DNA of 64,000 bases from Armillaria gallica (taxonomy: Eukaryota; Basidiomycota; Agaricomycetes; Agaricales; Physalacriaceae), in assembly GCA_037576215.1 (NCBI GenBank), contig JBANDB010000013.1, positions 1,922,001 through 1,986,000 on the forward strand, in the 5' to 3' direction. The notes under the pieces were generated by a model, which had not been told where the DNA came from, ran no database searches, and saw only the letters and a list, made by a program, of their open reading frames with translations. Positions 12,164 through 23,477 of this stretch are shown piece by piece. Position numbers and translations under genes: made by a program. Every line of letters begins with the position of its first letter. Within the stretch, counting starts at the first letter, position 1.

Positions 12164-13454
12164 TCATTTCTTTTTGTCGTATTGGGCTTTCATCTGGTCG
12201 GCGGCTTTCTCGAGTGCTTGCTTTGCTTCAGCATGGATTTTCTGCATCTGTGAAACGAATGTGGTAGAGGCCAGTGTTCTAAAGGGTGCTCGGGGTTTTG
12301 TGCCTGGGAGGAGGTCAGCATTGTAGCCGTAGTTAACCTCAAAGGGACTTTTGCCCATAGCGGAATGGGTGCAGTTATTGTGAGCGAAGGCCGTGAGAGA
12401 GAGCCATTCGACCCAGTCATTCTGGAGGTGATTGACGAAGATCCAGAGGTATTTTTCAACCTCCTGATTGACTCGTTCAGTCTGTCCATCAGTCTGTGGG
12501 TGATAGGCGGTGGATACGTTTGCCTTAATTTGAAGCAAGTCATAAAGGTCTTTCATGAACTTGGATACGAACACGGTGCCTCGGTCAGAGATGACCACCT
12601 GAGGCATTCCATGCTTTGCGTACACTTCGTTGTGTAGGATCTTGGCCCACCCTTCCAATGACAGCTCCGTGGTACAAGCTATCGGTATGATTTCCTTAGA
12701 GAATCGGTCAACAATCATTAAGATCGCGTTAAAACTGTTGCACTTTGGTAAACCAGTGACCATGTCTACGGATGTGAGTCCATGGACAGGAGAGTATGGC
12801 ATTGGAATGAAGGGGCGCTGCTTTTGCTTGAGTGCTCGACTTGGTTCGTTGGCATGTTTCACAAGTGCGGACATAGCTCTCTATGTCCTTCTTCATCCTT
12901 GGCCACCAATATTCTCGTAGGACGAGTTCTTTAGTCTTTTCAATGCCGGGGTGTCCTGCCGTGATGTGGTTGTGAAACATTGCGATTATTTCTCCTTGTA
13001 ACGCATGGTCTTGGGGAATATAGATACGGCCATCGTAGTAGATGCAACCGTTATCTAGCTTCTTCCCTCGATCATGGTTGAGAGACGCAGAGACGTTCTT
13101 GTCCCATCGGTGGTGGTTGAGCATGGCTTGCTTAATCTTGGAATGGATCTCCTCGATTGTGGGCATGACTAGTGCCTGGAAGTGCTCGGGTTTGAGGACT
13201 ATAACCTCATCGTTGTCCTCCTTTCCTTGCTTGTGGTCTGCTCGTTGGCTTAGTAAGTCAGCCTTCTTGTTTGCCGGTCCCGGTTTGTGGTGTAGCGAGA
13301 AATGGTATTCGGCAAGCTCAGTTACCCAACGTGCTTGGCATTGGTTGAGCTTTTGGGGCTTTTGGAAATACTGCAGATTTTGATGATCTGTCCATATCTC
13401 GAAGTCCTGAGCCGCACCCATTAGGTAGTGCCTCCACTCGTCCAGGGCTAGCAT
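12164..13454 (-). pseudogene. E1 RNase H and integrase
   Basis: RNase H segments: [20 protein letters not shown] and KPGPANKKADLLSQ. The integrase zinc finger follows: HNHITAGHPG (His pair) and CETCQRT (Cys pair). The core has DMVTGLP (first Asp), VISDRG (second Asp) and TDGQTERVNQ (Glu). A single-base frameshift at about 12770-12790 separates the zinc finger from the core. The upstream RT end and this segment are divided by a TGA at 13495 in E*NYEIYDKELL, an expected CGA Arg codon. Confidence 0.85.
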
Positions 13455-13490
13455 GATTGCCAGCAGTTCTTTGTCATAAATTTCGTAATT

Positions 13491-15110
13491 TCATTCTGTA
13501 ACCGTGAGGGACTTGGACAGAAATGCGACTGGGCACCATTTTCCATCCTGTTCTTGCGACAATACAGCGCTGATCGCTCCCTCGCTCGCGTCCGCCTCTA
13601 CGCGGAACCTTCCTTCCTCTGTGGGTATTGCCAGTACCACTTCTTCGGCCAGCAATTTCTTCAGCTCCTCAAACGCGTCTTGCTGCGCTTTTCCCCATTT
13701 CCATGGATCGTTTCCTGTCAGCTGGGTCATAGGTTTGACGACCTTGCTGTATCCTTTGATGAAACATCGGTAGAAATTGGTAAAGCCTAAGAACGACTGT
13801 AGCTGAACCTTCTTGACTGGTACAGGCCACTCTGCGATTCCTGCGATCTTGACCGGGTCCATATGAATGCTTCCTTCACTGATGATGACTCCAAGGTACT
13901 CCGTTTCCAAGGTTTCGAACTCGCATTTCTCCGCTTTAAGGAATAGCTTGTTCTTTCGGAGGAGTCTTAGAACCTCATGTGTAATGCGACGATGCTCCTC
14001 TTTAGTCTTGGACATGATTAGGATATCATCGAGATAGACGGTGACGGATCCTGATGCAATGAGATTTTTGAAAATATCATTCATCATCCACTGGAAGGTG
14101 GCAGGTGAATTGGTGAGCCCGAAGAACATAACCGTGGGTTCGAACAACCCTCGATTAGTTCTGAATGCCGCCTTCCACTCGTCACCACTCTTGATGCGTA
14201 CATTGTTGTATCCCCATCAAACGTCAAGCTTGGAAAAGTATTTGGCCCCTCGCAGTTTATCCATAAGTTCCAAGATGAGCGGAAGCGAGTATCGATTCTT
14301 GATCGTCATCTTGTTAAGCTTACGATAATCTTGTACTGGTCACAGCTTGCCATCCTTTTTCTTAACAAAGAAGAAAGGTGAAGCCATAGGCGACTTGGAG
14401 GGTCGTATTCGTCCACTCGAGAGATTCTCGTCCAGGAACTTGTTGAGTTCTGCCTGCTCGTTCTGGTTAAGAGGGTAGACCTTGCAATCTAGATTGGCGT
14501 TTGCATTTGGAGTAAGTTCAATGGCATGGTCCCATGTCTTTGGTTCAGGGAGTTTATCGAAATTGTCTTTAGCGAACAGATCGTTGAAATCCTGGCACCA
14601 CTCTGGGACCATTTCTTTGAACATCTTGGTCTCCTTGTCTGCATTGGCTGCAGCAGCCAAGTCATTAGCGTGATGAGTGTGTATGAGAATTGCCTGTGTG
14701 AAATCTATTGCGAGAATGGTGTCTCCCTCCTCCAGCTCTTTGTCCCACTTGTCATCGGGATCTGCATCGGGTAGTACGAATGGGTTTTTGCAGCATTTGC
14801 ACTGTGCAAACGTTAATCCTCCTGTCTTCCAATTGATGATCAGATTATGCTGGGCTAGCCAATCGTGACCGAGGAAAATTTGTTTATCACCGAGATTCGT
14901 TATGGCTAGATCTATTCGTTCTGAATGATCTCCGATTTTGAGATGGATCTCAGCGTATTCGGTAATTGTTCCTCCTTGGTTCTTGGTTCCATCAGCATTA
15001 TAGACTGGGATTGGTGCGGCAGTCGTTCGAGTCGGGAGATGGTGTCGTTTGACAAATGCTTGGTTGATAGCACTACTGGTGCATCCGCTATCTATCAACG
15101 CAGCTGTGGA
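13491..15110 (-). pseudogene. E1 protease and reverse transcriptase
   Basis: Protease: ALIDSGCTSSAINQAF carries the D-S/T-G active-site motif (about 15095). RT: FFFVKKKDGKL, then a TGA (about 14340) before [17 protein letters not shown], a TGA before WGYNNV (about 14218), [30 protein letters not shown] with the YxDD catalytic motif (about 14030), and FLGFTNFYRCFIKGYSK of the thumb/connection. A TAA separates the protease from the upstream linker. Both internal TGA codons stand where E2 or the family has Arg. Confidence 0.85.
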
Positions 15111-15113
15111 GAT

Positions 15114-16477
15114 TTAGGGAGTGGTTCCTGGTGTTCCGATTTTGATGGGGATAACCAGGTCCCTCCCTTTCCTGCTTAGTGTGCTGATATACCGCTTTGG
15201 TTGTCGTAGTTCCTTGAGCCACCAAAGCACATTGATTCGCTCCATCCCCCTCATTGCTTCGATCATTGAGTTGACTACTTCCTCCACGCGTGCCTTGTGA
15301 ATCCAATTCTTTAGGATTGCCTTCGCCTCCGACTCTGTCTTGGCTTCTACTATGCCGTGCAGAGTCCACTCAGCTCTGAATGGTTTGAGCCATTCGCTGT
15401 AAGTCTCGCCACTAGTATAAGTGCGTGAGAGCTGCGGGGCCTCCTTAGCCGTTGCATCGACCCGTGATGGTTCGACTACCATTGGCAAGGTCACCGCAGT
15501 TTCTATATCTATAGGGGGTGTTAATTTAGTGTTTTTGTTCATCATGAAGCTTGTAATGTCTTCGTCGTCAGGTACTTCTTCAAGAGTAGCTACCTGATGC
15601 CCCCTATTCACTGCCTGGGTGCTAGCAGCTTCCTGTCCTGCGGCTTTCTGGTTGGTTGTGGAACGGGAGGTGCGCTCCTTGAAGGTGTCACCCCATAAAG
15701 GGGCAACAGGTTGGGCTGACACCGCTGAACAATCAGTTGCCTTAAGCTTCTCACCGTTCGACCAGCGGTCGCCTTCACCTGGTTCCTTCGAGCCCGTCAC
15801 TGTGGTGGATGGGATCCTCGTTGCATTTGGTGTTCCCCCTTTGTCAAGTCGCCCTTTGTCACGACAGGCATTGGCAACTAGTCGGGGGCCCTTACTCGAC
15901 TCCGGTTCGTCCTTAGTCTTCAGGACCGAGGGAAAATAGACCCTTGCGTCCGTCTTCCTGTCATCCTGTGCCATCGCCAAAGCCCCTTGTTGTGTAAGGG
16001 ATTTAGACTTTGGTAGCCATGCGGTGTTCTCTTTTACCAGAGGAGGTTTTGCCGAAGCTATTTCCTCGAAACTCCCAGTGAGGCTGGGACTCTGTAGAGC
16101 CACTTGGTCAGGGGGGATGCTATGCGCTTGTTCCCCTGCCCCATCTGGTCATGCATTCATCACTGCGGCAGTTCCCAAAGGGAAGTGCCTCGACTGGTGC
16201 ATCGCCGTTAAGATGGGTGTCACTATGGTGGGTGACTTGTCGTCTGATGCTTTTGCCTGTAATGGGTTACTTGCCAAACATTTAGTCGTCGGCAGTCTAA
16301 CTGTCACGACATCCGGTGGTCCTGTGATTTGATTCTTGCTTAGTTTCTGGTCTGATTGCGAAGTCGTGGGTATATTCGAATGTGCAGTGGTTACTACAGG
16401 CGGTATATAAGTACAATTATGAGTTGCAATAGGCGTACCAGCCGAAACTAAGTCCTTGGCCGAGTAAGTTGAATCAT
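15114..16477 (-). pseudogene. E1 Gag-to-protease linker region
   Basis: A 329-residue low-complexity frame (15114-16103) is rich in charged residues, Pro, Ser and Thr. It ends in MERINVLWWLKELRQPKRYI just before the protease. E2 has a matching linker at 32727-34105 with the same ending pattern (RGHQVTMVEVPDDED compared with GHQVATLEEVPDDED here). From 16104 to 16477 the reading is broken by stops. No enzymatic motif is visible. Confidence 0.6.
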
Positions 16478-16763
16478 TTACTCCTCGGTGCCCTCTTTTA
16501 CTTCTGTGATGGTCGAGAGTTTTTCCTCTTCCATTGGGTGGTTATCCCAATAAATGTTGGCATGTTGTAATGCCTCTGCCTGGATTTTTAGTGCATTGGG
16601 GCAATCGCGCTTGAAGTGGCCCTTTTTGCCACATCGGAAGCATACTGATGCTGCCCTTGCTGCGTCGACATCCATCGGCATGCCGCATCCTCCAAAAGTT
16701 GTCCCACTAGCCATCGTCATTGAGGCTACGGGCGCTGCTGGTGCACTACCCTTAGTAGGCGTA
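16478..16763 (-). pseudogene. E1 Gag C-terminus, CCHC zinc knuckle
   Basis: CFRCGKKGHFKRDCP fits the C-x2-C-x4-H-x4-C nucleic-acid-binding knuckle of retroelement Gag. The Gag frame is cut immediately upstream by E2 (duplication GTGTT at 16764-16768). It resumes at 37997 with the rest of Gag. Confidence 0.85.
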
Positions 16764-16768
16764 GTGTT
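16764..16768. repeat. Target-site duplication of E2, left copy (GTGTT)
   Basis: GTGTT precedes the left LTR (TGTTATGCC) and is repeated exactly at 37992-37996 after CGTAACA. Confidence 0.85.
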
Positions 16769-17311
16769 TGTTATGCCTGGACTCGGGTGGAACAAGTAAG
16801 CGCTGATCAAGATATCCTCGCGTTCGGGTTGTATCCTGATAGCGGCAGTACTTGCAGACCTCTGAGTGCAAGCGGATAACGCGTAGCAAGAAGGGGAGAA
16901 AAGTCCGGTATGTATTAACTTAGCTCGAAGCTAGGGTACATGGCTGAGAGCTACGCTACTTATATATCGTTCAGTTTGTTTCTAATAATAATCGTGTCAT
17001 GCGGTTGTCAGACGATAAACATCAGGAGACCTGTCAGTATCCAGGCAGCCGAGCTGTCGTGTGTCTGAAGCATGGATAAGAGCTGGGTATCGTGTGATCG
17101 ATCGAGGTGCCGAGATGCCGTGATAAGATACGAGGCCAAGGTGCACCTAATGCTGCTACTTTTCCCCTTGAAATGTGTCAGTTGACAGTGGTAATTAATG
17201 TATCAGGACTGTCAGTTGACACACCAGCCTATATAGGGTATTTTCACAGTATTGCATGGCCTATTAGTCAGCACAGAAACCCGGACCAAATCATGTGATT
17301 ATCAGAAAATC

Positions 17312-17410
17312 CGGCAACTCCAGGAATTGAACCCAGGACCTTAAAAATATTTACAATAATGTCACATGACATGGCCAAAGTGTGCATGCTAACCACTATA
17401 CCATACTGGC
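17312..17410 (-). ncRNA. tRNA-like sequence in the left arm
   Basis: Mirror copy of the one at 19903-20001. Read on the minus strand: GCCAGTA, an A-box-like GTATAGTGGTTAGCAT, a long variable middle, and a perfect B box GGTTCAATTCC with a pairable T stem. The acceptor stem pairs poorly (two mismatches and two G-T pairs of seven) and no anticodon can be assigned, so it is tRNA-derived rather than a working tRNA. It reads outward from the palindrome centre. Confidence 0.6.
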
Positions 17411-17769
17411 ATTATATATTTATGTAATCATCTCCTTATATGGCCTCCTCTCTTAGATTTATAATATCCCAATTGGGCCCTCCTTTGGTGCGCTTTGGTG
17501 CGCTTTTTTCCTTATTGGGCTGGTCAAATTGGCCCATCAATTGCACCTAGAATTGGCTGTGCCATGGCATTGATGGCATCAATATCAGGCCATTTTTAGA
17601 CAAAATTCGCATTTTTGCTCATTTTTGGCTTCCTCAGGCTACTGGGTGGGTCAGGGGATGGTACTAGTATATGCATAAACATAAATAGCATAAAATCGAA
17701 CCCTCTGGTGAGGTATGGGGGCCCTAGGGAGGGGGTAAAAAGGGTAAAATAGTGAAAAATAGCGGAAAA

Positions 17770-18600
17770 TCACCGAAAATTCGCGTTTTAGGGGTAATAC
17801 GTGCATCAGATCGCTTCGAAAACTTGACCAATGAATTCCCTGACCTTGAAAACCCTAAACGGCCCCTCTACAGTACATGTGGCGCATTTTATGGCTAGGC
17901 ATAATCGGGAAAATTGGCTTTTTACGGTACTGCGTACATTGGATCGCTCCGGGGATGTTACCAATCGATTTCTACACTATGAAAACCTTAGAATACATCT
18001 TCATATGCTATATATGACCACCGGAATGCGATGAAAAATAGGGGATTGGGGGGGAAACATGGTTTATTTTGTTTTCTAGGCACTGCATCGGTCTGGGGAC
18101 ATCACCAATCGATTCCTCGACCTTGAAAACCTCCAAACGACTCTTGGTTACATTTATGGGGTCTCAGGAATGATGGAAATAATGATGTAACAGTTTAGGA
18201 GGAGCACATATGGAAACTCGCATTTCTGAGCTTCGGAAAACTTCGGAGTTGTTGCCAATGGATTTCCTGACCTTGAAAACCCCCAGAACACCACAGGAAC
18301 ACATTTAAAACCTTTGAAATCCGTGGTAAAAAAGGTAATAGTGAAAATATGCGAAATACCATATATCTCGCCTTTTTGAGTGTTGGGGATGGTAATTCCA
18401 GTATAGAATACACGATATATATTGTATAATAGGGTGTACAAAAGCTTAGGATGATCATAAATGTATTGGCAGAGATATAAGGAGATCTTTCTGAAAAAAA
18501 GGAGGAGCACCTCCCAGATTTCGAGTTTCTGGTCATCCCATGGCCTGGAGACTATCAGATTCGGATTCCTAGACCCAAAAAATGGTAGGAACACCAATCA
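17770..18600. repeat. Degenerate tandem units with a GACCTTGAAAAC core (left arm)
   Basis: The phrase YTGACCTTGAAAACCC or a close form recurs at about 17840, 17965 (diverged), 18110 and 18260. Each is preceded by a CCAATGRATT / CCAATCGATT block, at spacings of about 125-150 bp. The right arm holds the mirror copies at 18710-19540. Related units occur at 57060-57425 inside the hAT-like element. Confidence 0.5.
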
Positions 18601-19902
18601 TCCATGGGGTTTATGTGTCAAAACTCCGAAGTAATGAGTGTGCACTCAGTTATGCACAAAGATATGCTGTGTGCATGGATTATGCACTAGTAAAAATGAT
18701 CCCCAGGGATGATAGATGAGTCTTATGTTTTTTGGGTCTAGGAATCCGAATCTGATAGTCTCCAGGCCATGGGATGACCAGAAACTCGAAATCTGGGAGG
18801 TGCTCCTCCTTTTTTTCAGAAAGATCTCCTTATATCTCTGCCAATACATTTATGATCATCCTAAGCTTTTGTACACCCTATTATACAATATATATCGTGT
18901 ATTCTATACTGGAATTACCATCCCCAACACTCAAAAAGGCGAGATATATGGTATTTCGCATATTTTCACTATTACCTTTTTTACCACGGATTTCAAAGGT
19001 TTTAAATGTGTTCCTGTGGTGTTCTGGGGGTTTTCAAGGTCAGGAAATCCATTGGCAACAACTCCGAAGTTTTCCGAAGCTCAGAAATGCGAGTTTCCAT
19101 ATGTGCTCCTCCTAAACTGTTACATCATTATTTCCATCATTCCTGAGACCCCATAAATGTAACCAAGAGTCGTTTGGAGGTTTTCAAGGTCGAGGAATCG
19201 ATTGGTGATGTCCCCAGACCGATGCAGTGCCTAGAAAACAAAATAAACCATGTTTCCCCCAATCCCCTATTTTTCATCGCATTCCGGTGGTCATATATAG
19301 CATATGAAGATGTATTCTAAGGTTTTCATAGTGTAGAAATCGATTGGTAACATCCCCGGAGCGATCCAATGTACGCAGTACCGTAAAAAGCCAATTTTCC
19401 CGATTATGCCTAGCCATAAAATGCGCCACATGTACTGTAGAGGGGCCGTTTAGGGGTTTTCAAGGTCAGGGAATTCATTGGTCAAGTTTTCGAAGCGATC
19501 TGATGCACGTATTACCCCTAAAACGCGAATTTTCGGTGATTTTCCGCTATTTTTCACTATTTTACCCTTTTTACCCCCTCCCTAGGGCCCCCATACCTCA
19601 CCAGAGGGTTCGATTTTATGCTATTTATGTTTATGCATATACTAGTACCATCCCCTGACCCACCCAGTAGCCTGAGGAAGCCAAAAATGAGCAAAAATGC
19701 GAATTTTGTCTAAAAATGGCCTGATATTGATGCCATCAATGCCATGGCACAGCCAATTCTAGGTGCAATTGATGGGCCAATTTGACCAGCCCAATAAGGA
19801 AAAAAAAGCGCACCAAAGCGCACCAAAGGGAGGGCCCAATTGGGATATTATAAATCTAAGAGAGGGAGGCCATATAAGGAGATGATTACATAAATATATA
19901 AT

Positions 19903-20001
19903 GCCAGTATGGTATAGTGGTTAGCATGCACACTTTGGCCATGTCATGTGACATTATTGTAAATATTTTTAAGGTCCTGGGTTCAATTCCTGGAGTTGCC
20001 G
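19903..20001 (+). ncRNA. tRNA-like sequence in the right arm
   Basis: Identical mirror of 17312-17410, reading outward. It has both internal Pol III promoter boxes (A-box-like TATAGTGGTTAGCAT at about 19913-19927 and B box GGTTCAATTCC at about 19980-19990). Transcription by Pol III toward the element end is conceivable but unproved. Confidence 0.6.
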
Positions 20002-20213
20002 GATTTTCTGATAATCACATGATTTGGTCCGGGTTTCTGTGCTGACTAATAGGCCATGCAATACTGTGAAAATACCCTATATAGGCTGGTGTGTCAACTG
20101 ACAGTCCTGATACATTAATTACCACTGTCAACTGACACATTTCAAGCAGAAATCTAGCAGCCCAGGCTGCGAGGTGCTGAGATAAGATAAGGAAAAAAGT
20201 GAAAATCGTAACA

Positions 20214-20226
20214 TTACCCCCTTGTT
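20214..20226 (-). promoter_or_regulatory. E2 polypurine tract
   Basis: Reverse complement reads AACAAGGGGGTAA directly before the 3' LTR, as in E1. Confidence 0.8.
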
Positions 20227-20459
20227 AAAGGCAGGCGTCCTGACTGCCATTAAGGCTCATTGTTTTCCGAGTCACTTCGTGTTGAGTTCCAGTAGTCATT
20301 AATAAGATGACGCCACTGCTCCCTGTCCGGGTCTTCAACCCATTGTTCTTTCCCGTCTTGTCGCTGGGCGAGGTAGGAGATGACTCTGTCTTCGTACTTG
20401 CAGTCGTTAATCTGAACGACGCGCTTGTGTTCTTTGGTTACGATTTTGAGTATGTTGAC

Positions 20460-20877
20460 TCAGCGTGCGTGGCTAGCCTTGTCTTCATACTCTTTGATCG
20501 CTTCCTGTGCGTTGCCCATTTCATCGTCTCTGACCCAGGAGTTATGCTCCCATGTCCATCCCTTCCACTTGACGAAGTAGTCAATGGCTTGTCGTGACTT
20601 CTTTCCTCGTCTCCCTCGGATTGGTCGGGTTCGGGAGTCGAGGACTTCTTCGATTTTGTATTCTTCCTCATCTTCGATGAGGTCGGGTAGTGGTGGAGGC
20701 AGTAATTCCTGATTAGGGAATGCTGGCGGTATGTATGGGTTCAGGAGCTTCTCATTGAAGCGCAGGTGAATCTTCCAGTGTGGTGGCAACTTGAGTTTGT
20801 ACGTGCTGGCACCCATCTTTTCGAGGATCAAGAAGGGCCCGACACGCTTGTCGTCGAGCTTCTTCTTTGGTCAGGGA
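20460..20877 (-). pseudogene. E2 integrase tail and chromodomain
   Basis: Following PKKKLDDKRVGPF and the GPY/F-like KLKLPPHWKIHLRFNE is a chromodomain at about 20490-20680: EEYKIEEVLDS, IDYFVKWKGWTWEHNSW and a final helix with AIKEYEDKA. A TGA (20870-20872) precedes PKKK, where an Arg codon is expected. A short tail of about 10 residues ends at 20460. Confidence 0.8.
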
Positions 20878-21357
20878 AGATGCAGGTTGGTCGCATCGAG
20901 CCATATGTGATCGCCGACCTGATAGGGGTGAGCGGCGCATTTCTTCTTGTCATACTGGTTCTTCATTCTTCCAGCAGCTTCTTCGAGTGCCTTCTGGGTT
21001 TCGGCGTGGACTGTAGTCATCTTTTTGACAAAGTCATCGGCGGCAGGGTTTGAGATCGGGGAGGATCGTCGTGAGTCGGGTAGGACTCGAGGGTGTCGGC
21101 CGTAGAGTACCATGAAGGGACTCCTGCCGGTCGCGCTGTGGATGTGGTTGTTGTGTGCAAACTCAGCGAGTGGGAGCCAGTCACTCCAATCGGTCTGTCG
21201 GTGGTTAACGAAGATGCGTAGGTATTTTTCCACTTCTTGGTTGACCCGTTCGGTCTGTCTGTCTGTCTGTGGATGGAATGCTGTGGACGCGTTGGGTGTG
21301 ATATCGAGCATTCGGTAGAGCTCCTTCATGAATTTCGATATGAATTGCGGGCCACGG
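20873..21357 (-). pseudogene. E2 integrase, C-terminal half of core
   Basis: This starts right after the E3 insertion with RGPQFISKFMKELY, followed by TDRQTERVNQEVEKYL with the catalytic Glu and HNNHIHSATGRSPF. It is the direct continuation of VVISDR at 30096-30120 once E3 is removed. The usual Gly in TDGQ is Arg here, a G-to-A type change. Confidence 0.85.
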
Positions 21358-23159
21358 TGAAGAGACTCTGTGTGCACAGGCTAGAAATGCAACAGTGTCG
21401 AAGACACTGATCACACTCACACCCAACACTACACACACAAACCCTCAAGTTCTTGGGGGGATATTATGCGATAGAAGCAGATTGAAGCAAAACAACTAAA
21501 CTCTCAGAATATACAATACACGCATATAGCAATAGCACGCATCATGTATCTAGATCTCTCTAAGTCCAAAGGCTTTTATAACAAGAGGCGCGACAGTTGT
21601 CGCGGGGCCTCAAGGCAAGGTGTACTACAATACATGATACGTCGCCACACACCCACAAAACCCTCAATAAGTTGCGCGCGTCACACACAGGTAACCACAA
21701 CAACCTAAACACACTCTAAACACGACTCAAAGCTTGCGCTCTAAGCAGAAACCCTTCACAAAACGTCCACTCAAGCCACAGGATTTGAACCTACGCACTC
21801 AAGCTTCCAAAACCAATCGTAGACCCACAGGGTTTGAACCTATGCTGATCCAGAGACACAATAACCAACTAAACCCCATCCGACAAGCCAAAGGGTTTGA
21901 ACCTCTGCCGCTTGCAGAAATGAGAACCCTCAAGCGTGCACTAATCAGACCACAGGGTTTGAACCTGTGCCGCCTGTAGCACCACACGTTAAAAGAAGGC
22001 CTCTGTACGAACACTAACCAGACCAAAGGGTTTGAACCTCTGCCACCTGTAGTATCTCGCACCCAAGAAACGCTGTCCGACAAGCCAAAGGGTTTGAACC
22101 TCTGCTGCCTGTAACACTGCGTGTCACAAGAAACCCTCAAAACTCAAGAGCGCGTCTGCAATGACACAATATCTCTTATTCTCAGGGTAGAGCGCAGTCA
22201 ACCAATCACTCAAACCATACATGAGTCCCCGCTAGGCAAGTCCCCTGCTAAGCAAGGCCCCCGCTAAGCTTTCTACGCCTCGTGCGCAACTCAATTCACT
22301 CGGTATGATATCAATTCTAGGTTTATTCTCTCGCTCGAAGTTACAAACTAATCCTGCTGCTAGGGCGTCAAGCTGGAGGCTTGCGCACGACTACAACGGG
22401 GGTCCGAAACTTTTACACTACAAGTACACTGCGCTATTTATCTATTTTACATCCTACAAATTTGTACCACCAAATATAGTATTATTTAAGCTGCGGGGTA
22501 CTTTCGCCTGCGTCCCGCGCATGTTGCAATTATCACGCCATAGCTTGGCGCTGACTCAGGAGTCTGGCCCGGGGCCAGGTCCTGTCTCTGAGTGTCATGG
22601 CATCGGTTACCAAGGCTATGACACGCAGGTTGACATCAGTTGCCATATCCCCGGAGTTATAGCCTACCCTGCAACTCTTATTTCACTTCCTAGTATTCTC
22701 ACAGGGAATTCCATTGTAGTGAGGGCAATGTGCTTCTTGTCTAGGCCTCGCGCATTTTGGCTGAAGCCCGGAACTTCGGATTTACTTGAGTTCTGACATC
22801 TCAAGGTCTAGAACTCTAAGCTCTGGGCCTGCCATGCCTTGCGCGTCATAGATCACTGCTACGTGAAGTCTTAATTACCCCGCAAGCGTGTCCCATGCTA
22901 TTCTTAGCGCGCGTATGCTTTGCCTTGTCAGAGCACTCAGTGTCAAGCACTGGGACTTCATACCTAGTACGGCCTTTCTAGTACCATTCTCAGGTTAAGC
23001 CATGTGCTCCACCCAGCTTTACTCTGGTAATATCATTACTGGCATTATAAACACTGCGCTCTGTTGCTTTCATCATTGCCTTCATGTCTAGGCATTATTG
23101 CCTGTACTCATTTGTACAATTCGCAAATTTACACGCGTGAATGCTTTTCAAGCGTGTCA
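21358..23159 (-). repeat. E3 3' LTR
   Basis: 1802 bp, with six B-box-like units at 21781, 21831, 21894, 21956, 22029 and 22091. The length difference from the 5' LTR (65 bp) equals one such unit. Confidence 0.85.
21777..22110 (-). repeat. Array of six TFIIIC B-box-like units in the E3 LTR
   Basis: Each unit contains GGTTTGAACC on the plus strand, read as GGTTCAAACCC on the minus strand. That fits the Pol III B box GGTTCRANYCC. Units are 50-73 bp apart and share flanks such as CTGCCGCCTGTAG and AATCAGACCA. The first unit has ATTTGAACC and is weaker. Confidence 0.6.
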
Positions 23160-23170
23160 TATCCCCCTCA
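23160..23170 (-). promoter_or_regulatory. E3 polypurine tract
   Basis: Reads TGAGGGGGATA on the minus strand directly before the 3' LTR. Confidence 0.65.
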
Positions 23171-23477
23171 CTAAGATCTGGACCTTCCACGGACCTTCTC
23201 GTGTACTTCAATGGGTTTATGTGGGCCCAAGCTACCGCGGCAATGTCTAATTTTGTCAAGGAAACTCATGAGTTATCTCACAACACTTTCGCTCTCACAC
23301 TTGTCTGAACTTGGTCCGGACATGCCAGCCTTTTACATCAAGCTTGCACTTAAATTTTCCAAGTTGCTGTCTCTGCCTTTCTTTTTCTCATCAACACTCG
23401 CTGCACTATTCCTGTGTTTCATGCAGGCGCGCTCGGTTTCCTATCTCTTAACTCTCTCGTTATCTCTGCACCGCGCT

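Larger units (their letters stand above)
17131..20180. mobile_element. Palindromic (foldback/MULE-like) element with 1.4-kb arms
   Basis: The left arm 17167-18582 and right arm 18728-20146 are inverted repeats that appear about 99% identical. The only differences I noticed are short indels in homopolymer or CT runs. They are joined by a 145-bp non-repeated spacer. The insert lies in the E2 3' LTR between copies of GATAAGATA (17122-17130 and 20181-20189). A 9-bp duplication with long inverted termini is the pattern of Mutator-like or foldback elements. The target lies in a GATAA-rich tract, so the exact duplication length is not certain. The outermost 35 bp of each end are only partly complementary (GCTGCTA shared). 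No transposase is encoded. The two identical 146/147-residue frames in the arms are by-products of the symmetry. Confidence 0.75.
16769..20213 (-). repeat. E2 3' LTR, interrupted by a palindromic element
   Basis: LTR pieces are 16769-17130 and 20190-20213, plus one GATAAGATA copy. Removing 17131-20180 and one 9-bp duplicate leaves exactly 386 bp, the length of the 5' LTR. About 20 differences from the 5' LTR were seen by eye, nearly all transitions. The self-primer complement TTAGCTCGAAGCT is at 16920-16932. Confidence 0.85.

Noticed and set aside
18154..19156. Two identical 146/147-residue frames facing away from 18655
   Set aside because: They are the two arms of one palindrome read outward. 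The identity comes from arm identity, not from protein conservation, and the translation is low-complexity with no motif.
17312..20001. Functional tRNA genes
   Set aside because: The acceptor stem pairs poorly and no anticodon arm can be drawn. Kept as tRNA-like sequence only.
21777..22110. CRISPR-like array of short repeats
   Set aside because: The window is eukaryotic. Units and spacers both diverge, spacing is irregular (50-73 bp) and the spacers are themselves similar. The repeats lie in an LTR.
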